Below the pieces are notes generated by a model, which worked only from the letters and a program-made list of their open reading frames with translations, searched no databases and was not told the DNA's origin. Source: Micromonospora echinospora (GTDB lineage: Bacteria > Actinomycetota > Actinomycetes > Mycobacteriales > Micromonosporaceae). Taken from it: a stretch of DNA of 64,000 nt. The translations under genes and the position numbers were made by a program. Below, in pieces: positions 60,565-64,000 of this stretch; position 1 is the first letter of the stretch; each line of letters starts with the position of its first letter. The stretch lies in NCBI RefSeq assembly GCF_014203425.1, contig NZ_JACHJC010000001.1:7061867-7125866 (forward strand). The letters run 5' to 3'.

Positions 60565-60616
60565 GTTAAAAGGGGGCCCCTCCTCTACCGCAGGCGTTAA
60601 GAAGGGGCCCTTCCTT
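60565..60616 (+). repeat. Dispersed GTTAA/GGGGCCCC repeat, copy 3
   Basis: Begins GTTAAAAGGGGGCCCCTCCT as in copy 2, has a CTCTACCGCAGGCGTTAAG core (one change, C for G) and ends GGGGCCCTTCCTT. It lies between the promoter of the ABC operon and the end of the DeoR gene. Confidence 0.88.
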
Positions 60617-60622
60617 GCGCCG

Positions 60623-61408
60623 TCAGGCGCAGACGACGTGCACGCCCGCCTCGCGGAACGCCGCCACCACGTCCGGGGACGCGCCGGAGTCGGTGACCAG
60701 CGTCTCCACCCGGTCCACCGCGCAGATCCTGGCGAACGCGTGCCCGCCCAGCTTCGAGGAATCAGCTATCACCACCACCCGCTTGGCGCGGGCGACCATG
60801 AGGCTGTTCATGGCCGCCTCCCCCTCGTGGTGCGCGGCGGCGCCGAGCTGCGGGTCGATCGCGTCCACGCCGAGCAGCGCGACGTCCAGGGTGACCTCGC
60901 GCAGCAGCGCCCCACCCAGCGGACCGACCAGCTCGAACGACTTGGGCCGGACCACGCCGCCGGCCACCACCACCTTCATCCGCGAGCGCACCAGCAGCTC
61001 GTTGGCGATGTTCAGCGCGTTGGTGACCACCGTGAGCTGGGCGCCCTCCGCGCTGGTGTTGAGGTCCGGGCGCACGGCCAGCGCCCGGGCGACCTCGGTG
61101 CTCGTGGTGCCGCCGTTGAGGCCGACCACGGTGCCCGGGGAGACGAGCGCGGCGGCCGCCGTGCCGATCCGCTGCTTCTCGGCCGAGTGCTTAGCGGTCT
61201 TGTAGCGCAGCGGCAGGTCGTAGGAGACGCCGTTGGCGACCGCGCCACCCCTGGTCCGGGTGATCATCTGCTGCTGGGCGAGCTGGTCGAAGTCGCGCCG
61301 AATGGTGGCCTGGGAGACGTCCAGCCGGTCGGCCGCCTCCTCGACGGTGACCCGGCCGCTGTCGGTCAGCATCTCCAGCAGCGCGTTCCAGCGCGCGTAG
61401 CGGTCCAC
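60623..61408 (-). CDS. DeoR/GlpR family transcriptional regulator
   Basis: 261 residues. An N-terminal winged helix (RVTVEEAADRLDVSQATIRRDFDQL, helix-turn-helix near residues 25-45) with the RTRGGA linker, then the DeoR C-terminal sugar-phosphate sensor (IGTAAAALVSPGTVVGLNGGTTSTEVARAL split over two strands). GTG start. It is divergent from an amino-sugar catabolic operon with SIS isomerase, ROK kinase and NagA, so it probably represses it and senses an amino-sugar phosphate. Confidence 0.92.
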   Translation of the reverse strand: MDRYARWNALLEMLTDSGRVTVEEAADRLDVSQATIRRDFDQLAQQQMITRTRGGAVANGVSYDLPLRYKTAKHSAEKQRIGTAAAALVSPGTVVGLNGGTTSTEVARALAVRPDLNTSAEGAQLTVVTNALNIANELLVRSRMKVVVAGGVVRPKSFELVGPLGGALLREVTLDVALLGVDAIDPQLGAAAHHEGEAAMNSLMVARAKRVVVIADSSKLGGHAFARICAVDRVETLVTDSGASPDVVAAFREAGVHVVCA

Positions 61409-61514
61409 CGCGGGGGCCTCCCCTGACTATGCGTGAACGGTGATCGGTTGCGTGCACACTAGTGCGCGAAACTCAGTCCGCGCAAAAGCCTTCGCTGCGC
61501 GAACTTGGAGACAG

Positions 61515-61554
61515 TTGCCACAACCACGCCACTTCGCGCAGAATGACGCGCGAA
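61515..61554 (+). promoter_or_regulatory. Amino-sugar operon promoter with DeoR-like operator
   Basis: TTGCCA (61515-61520) and CAGAAT (61539-61544), 18-base spacer. The perfect inverted repeat TTCGCGC (61533-61539), eight bases, GCGCGAA (61548-61554) covers the -10. Further GCGCGAA, GCGCAAAAG and TGCGCGAA half sites occur at 61463-61500, so the regulator could bind several times in this divergent gap. Confidence 0.6.
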
Positions 61555-61606
61555 AGACGGCAGTATCGCGCCGTATTGCGCAAGGTTTTCTCGGCGAGGA
61601 GTTGTC

Positions 61607-62536
61607 ATGGCGTACGTGCACGCGGAGATCGCGAGCCAGCCCGACTGCTGGCGGGAGGCGGCGCGACTCGCCCCGACCGTCGCCGAGCGCCTGCCGCGCC
61701 CCGGCGAGCGGGTAGCGGTGGTCGGTTGCGGCACGTCATGGTTCATGGCCATGGCGTACGCCGGGCTGCGCGAGGCCGCCGGCCACGGCGAGACCGACGC
61801 CTTCCAGGCCAGCGAGTTCCCCACCGGCCGCCACTACGACCGGCTCATCGCGATCACCCGCTCCGGCACCACCACCGAGGTGCTCGACCTGCTCACCGCG
61901 CTGCGCGGGCGGATCCCCACCACGGTCCTGGTCGGCGACCCGGACTCGGCCGCCGTCGCGACGGCCGACGCCACTGTCGCGCTGCCTTTCGCCGACGAAC
62001 GGTCGGTGGTGCAGACCCGCTTCGCCACCACCGCGCTCGCGCTGCTGCGCGCCCACCTCGGCGAGGACCTCAGCCGGCTGGCCGCCGACGCGGAGGTGGC
62101 CGTCCGGGCCCCGCTGCCGATCGACCCGGCCGGCATCGAGCAGGTCACCTTCCTCGGCCGCGGCTGGACCGTCGGGCTGGCCCAGGAGGCCGCGCTGAAG
62201 TGCCGCGAGGCGGCCACGTTCTGGGCCGAGGCGTACCCGGCCATGGACTACCGGCACGGCCCGATCTCGGTCGCCGCCCCCGGCCGGCTGGTGTGGGCGC
62301 TCGGCGAGATCCCGGACGGCCTGCCCGAGGACGTGGCCGCCACCGGCGCCGCGTTCGTGCACAGCCGCACGCACGGCTGGCGCACGGTGCTGACGAGCTG
62401 GTCGGCCGGCCGCAACCCGGTCGACCCGATGGCCGACCTGATCCTGGCACAGCGCTTCGCTGTCGCGCTCGCGACCACCCGTGGCCTCGACCCGGACGCG
62501 CCGCGTCACCTGACCCGGTCCGTGGTCCTGGCATGA
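61607..62536 (+). CDS. SIS-domain amino-sugar isomerase/deaminase-like protein
   Basis: 309 residues with two SIS domains. The first has VVGCGTSWFMAMAYAGLREAAG and ITRSGTTTEVLDLL; the second has FLGRGWTVGLAQEAALKCREAATFWAEAYPAMDYRHGP, the GlmS/AgaS-type active region with Glu and His. It is probably a ketose-aldose isomerase or deaminase of amino-sugar phosphates, without the glutaminase domain of GlmS. ATG with GAGGA about seven bases upstream. First gene of the operon divergent from the DeoR regulator. Confidence 0.88.
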   Translation: MAYVHAEIASQPDCWREAARLAPTVAERLPRPGERVAVVGCGTSWFMAMAYAGLREAAGHGETDAFQASEFPTGRHYDRLIAITRSGTTTEVLDLLTALRGRIPTTVLVGDPDSAAVATADATVALPFADERSVVQTRFATTALALLRAHLGEDLSRLAADAEVAVRAPLPIDPAGIEQVTFLGRGWTVGLAQEAALKCREAATFWAEAYPAMDYRHGPISVAAPGRLVWALGEIPDGLPEDVAATGAAFVHSRTHGWRTVLTSWSAGRNPVDPMADLILAQRFAVALATTRGLDPDAPRHLTRSVVLA

Positions 62537-62733
62537 GCGAACGCACCGAGCGCAGCGAGGGCCGTGAGCGCATGCCCAGCCAGCACGGCATGAGCGAACG
62601 CACCGAGCGCAGCGAGGGCCGTGAGCGCATGCCCAGCCAGCACGGCATGAGCGAACGCACCGAGCGCAGCGAGGGCCGTGAGCGCATGCCCAGCCAGCAC
62701 GGCATGAGCGAGCGAAGCGAGCCCACGGCGTGA
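62533..62733 (+). repeat. 57-bp tandem repeat (three full copies plus a partial), in frame with translation
   Basis: Units at 62533-62589, 62590-62646 and 62647-62703 are identical; 62704-62733 is a partial fourth copy. Each encodes MSERTERSEGRERMPSQHG, and the frame stays open to a TGA at 62733, giving a 66-residue Ser/Glu/Arg-rich protein. Its ATG overlaps the isomerase stop (ATGA) and its end overlaps the kinase GTG (GTGA). The copy number multiple of three keeps coupling intact. Whether it is a translated gene or only a spacer is unresolved. Confidence 0.85.
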
Positions 62734-63662
62734 GCTCGGGCGACGAGGTCGTCGTCGCGCTGGACGTGGGCGGCACCGGGATGAAGTGCGCCCTGGTCCG
62801 GCCGGACGGCACGACTGTGCACACCGAACGGCACGCCACCGACGCCCAGCGTGGACCGGAGGCCGTGGTCGGCACGATCCTCGACGTGGCCGAAGGACTG
62901 GCCGGCAAGGCCCGCGCCGACGGCCACACGCCGGTGGCCTGCGGCATCGCCGTACCCGGGGTGGTCGACGAGGCGCGCGGCGTGGCGGTCTGGTCGGCCA
63001 ACGTGGGCTTCCGGGACGTACCCCTGCGGGAGCTGGCGCGCACGCGGCTCGGACTGCCCGCGGCGCTCGGCCACGACGTGCGCGTGGGCGGCCTGGCCGA
63101 GGCGCGGCTCGGGGCCGGGCGGGACGCCGGCCACGTGCTGTTCGTCGCGATCGGCACCGGCATCGCCGCCGCCCACGTGGTCGACGGGTCGGCCGCCACC
63201 GGCGCGCACGGCGCCGCCGGGGAGATCGGCCACATCCTGGTACGCCCCGGCGGCCCGCGCTGCGGATGCGGGCGGACCGGCTGCCTGGAGGCGGTGTCGT
63301 CGGCCTCGGCGATCGGACGCCGGTACGCCGAGCTGTCCGGCGCGCCCACCACCGCGGCCGAGGTGGCCGACCGGGCGGCCGCCGGTGAACCGCTCGCCGT
63401 CGAGGTGTGGCAGGAAGCGGTCGAGGCGCTCGCCGACGGACTCGCCACCGGGCAGGCGCTCTACGATGTGTCGACAGTGGTGCTCGGCGGCGGGCTGGCC
63501 CAGGCCGGTCCCCGGCTGTTCGACCCGCTGCGGCGGGCGTTGCGCGAGCGGCTGACGTTCCACCGCGAGCCGCGCCTGGTCGCGGCCGGCCTCGGGGACG
63601 AGGCCGGCTGCCTCGGCGCCGCCCTGCTGGCCCTGGACACCCTGGCGAAGGAGAGTCGATGA
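62730..63662 (+). CDS. ROK family sugar kinase
   Basis: 310 residues. DVGGTGMKCALV (ATP phosphate loop), GIAVPGVVDEARG, AIGTGIAAAHVVDG and the ROK zinc/signature region AAGEIGHILVRPGGPRCGCGRTGCLEAVSS, split here by its two strands, show a full ROK fold with CGCGRTGC. The gene probably phosphorylates N-acetylglucosamine or a related amino sugar, judged from nagA downstream. GTG start overlapping the repeat ORF stop; ATGA overlap with nagA. Confidence 0.93.
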   Translation: MSSGDEVVVALDVGGTGMKCALVRPDGTTVHTERHATDAQRGPEAVVGTILDVAEGLAGKARADGHTPVACGIAVPGVVDEARGVAVWSANVGFRDVPLRELARTRLGLPAALGHDVRVGGLAEARLGAGRDAGHVLFVAIGTGIAAAHVVDGSAATGAHGAAGEIGHILVRPGGPRCGCGRTGCLEAVSSASAIGRRYAELSGAPTTAAEVADRAAAGEPLAVEVWQEAVEALADGLATGQALYDVSTVVLGGGLAQAGPRLFDPLRRALRERLTFHREPRLVAAGLGDEAGCLGAALLALDTLAKESR

Positions 63663-64000
63663 CCCGGCGCGTGACCGGCAAGGTGGTGACCCCGACCGGC
63701 GTCGTCCGGCAGGGTTGCGTGGAGATCGCGGACGGGCGGATCACCGCCGTGGCCGAGTATCCGTCGGTGCGCGACGGGCACTGGATCGTGCCGGGCTTCG
63801 TGGACATGCACACCCACGGCGGCGGCGGGCACACGTTCACCACGGGTGACCCGGAGGCGGCGCGGCAGGCCGCCGCGTTCCACCTCGGGCACGGCACCAC
63901 CACGCTGCTGGCCAGCCTGGTCAGTTCCCCGTTCGAGCTGATGCGCGACGCCGCCGCCGCCTACCGCCCGCTGGTGGAGGAGGGCGTGCTCGCCGGCGTC
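63659..64000 (+). CDS. nagA: N-acetylglucosamine-6-phosphate deacetylase NagA (3' truncated by the window)
   Basis: 114 residues in view. After a short beta-domain (MTRRVTGKVVTPTGVVRQG) comes VPGFVDMHTHGGGGHTF, the amidohydrolase metal motif HxH of NagA, then LGHGTTTLLASLVSSP. The enzyme removes acetate from GlcNAc-6-phosphate. Its start overlaps the kinase stop (ATGA). The downstream half, with the catalytic Asp, lies outside the window. Confidence 0.93.
   Translation, partial: MTRRVTGKVVTPTGVVRQGCVEIADGRITAVAEYPSVRDGHWIVPGFVDMHTHGGGGHTFTTGDPEAARQAAAFHLGHGTTTLLASLVSSPFELMRDAAAAYRPLVEEGVLAGV

Noticed and set aside
61462..62733. A 423-codon frame including the 57-bp repeats and running through the isomerase
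   Set aside because: Only the repeat portion from 62533 is plausible; the rest is out of frame with the SIS domain.

Overview
The window is high-GC (about 72%) actinobacterial chromosome with dense, mostly single-copy metabolic and housekeeping genes. Gene content (a conservon sensor-kinase/roadblock/DUF742/GTPase cluster, DUF3263, DUF4031, DUF4232, a GroES-like paralogue, PaaN), a SAM-IV riboswitch, CIRCE-controlled groEL, and a dispersed 52-55 bp GTTAA/GGGGCCCC repeat that I associate with Micromonospora-type genomes point to Micromonospora or a close member of the Micromonosporaceae. No tRNA, rRNA, CRISPR array, prophage, insertion sequence or antibiotic gene cluster was seen. The window opens inside pstS and closes inside nagA.

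Layout. 1-4.0 kb: the high-affinity phosphate transporter pstS(partial)-pstC-pstA-pstB. 4-11 kb: a NUDIX hydrolase, a DinB-fold protein, a Gfo/Idh oxidoreductase, then a second phosphate block: a DUF47/PhoU-like protein and a PiT transporter transcribed together behind a four-unit PHO box, with a PPK2 polyphosphate kinase upstream; then an ECF41-type sigma factor and a DUF402 protein. 11-20 kb: a DinG-type helicase, an AI-2E-family permease, a GroES-like protein, a PrsW-type protease, a SAM-IV riboswitch driving a class V aminotransferase, and a FUSC-type membrane protein. 20-31 kb: HD phosphohydrolase overlapped by a convergent DUF4031 gene, a GlcD-like FAD oxidase, a lipoprotein, GlpD, a subtilase fused to a polytopic membrane domain, a secreted or membrane-anchored HELAH protein, DUF1877 and a double-GNAT protein. 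31-41 kb: groEL with two CIRCE elements, a polytopic membrane protein, a cold-shock protein, PaaN, acetyltransferases, a candidate structured small RNA with its own promoter and terminator, and thrC behind a SAM-I riboswitch. 41-45 kb: a DoxX protein and a two-gene ABC exporter whose ATPase is fused to an extracytoplasmic alpha/beta hydrolase. 45-56 kb: a sensor protein and full conservon (cvnA-D), a small unknown protein, a CDC48-like AAA ATPase and an SRPBCC pair. 56-60.5 kb: GNAT, PP2C-like phosphatase, small proteins, and an ABC exporter behind a promoter with two palindromes. 60.6-64 kb: an amino-sugar catabolic locus (DeoR regulator divergent from SIS isomerase-ROK kinase-nagA), with a 57-bp in-frame tandem repeat joining the first two structural genes.

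The most interesting regulatory content is RNA-based: two unrelated SAM riboswitch classes within 23 kb (SAM-IV at 17.0 kb, SAM-I at 39.9 kb) and an apparently undescribed RNA gene at 38.3-38.4 kb. The most interesting protein architectures are the hydrolase-ABC ATPase fusion and the membrane-domain subtilase.
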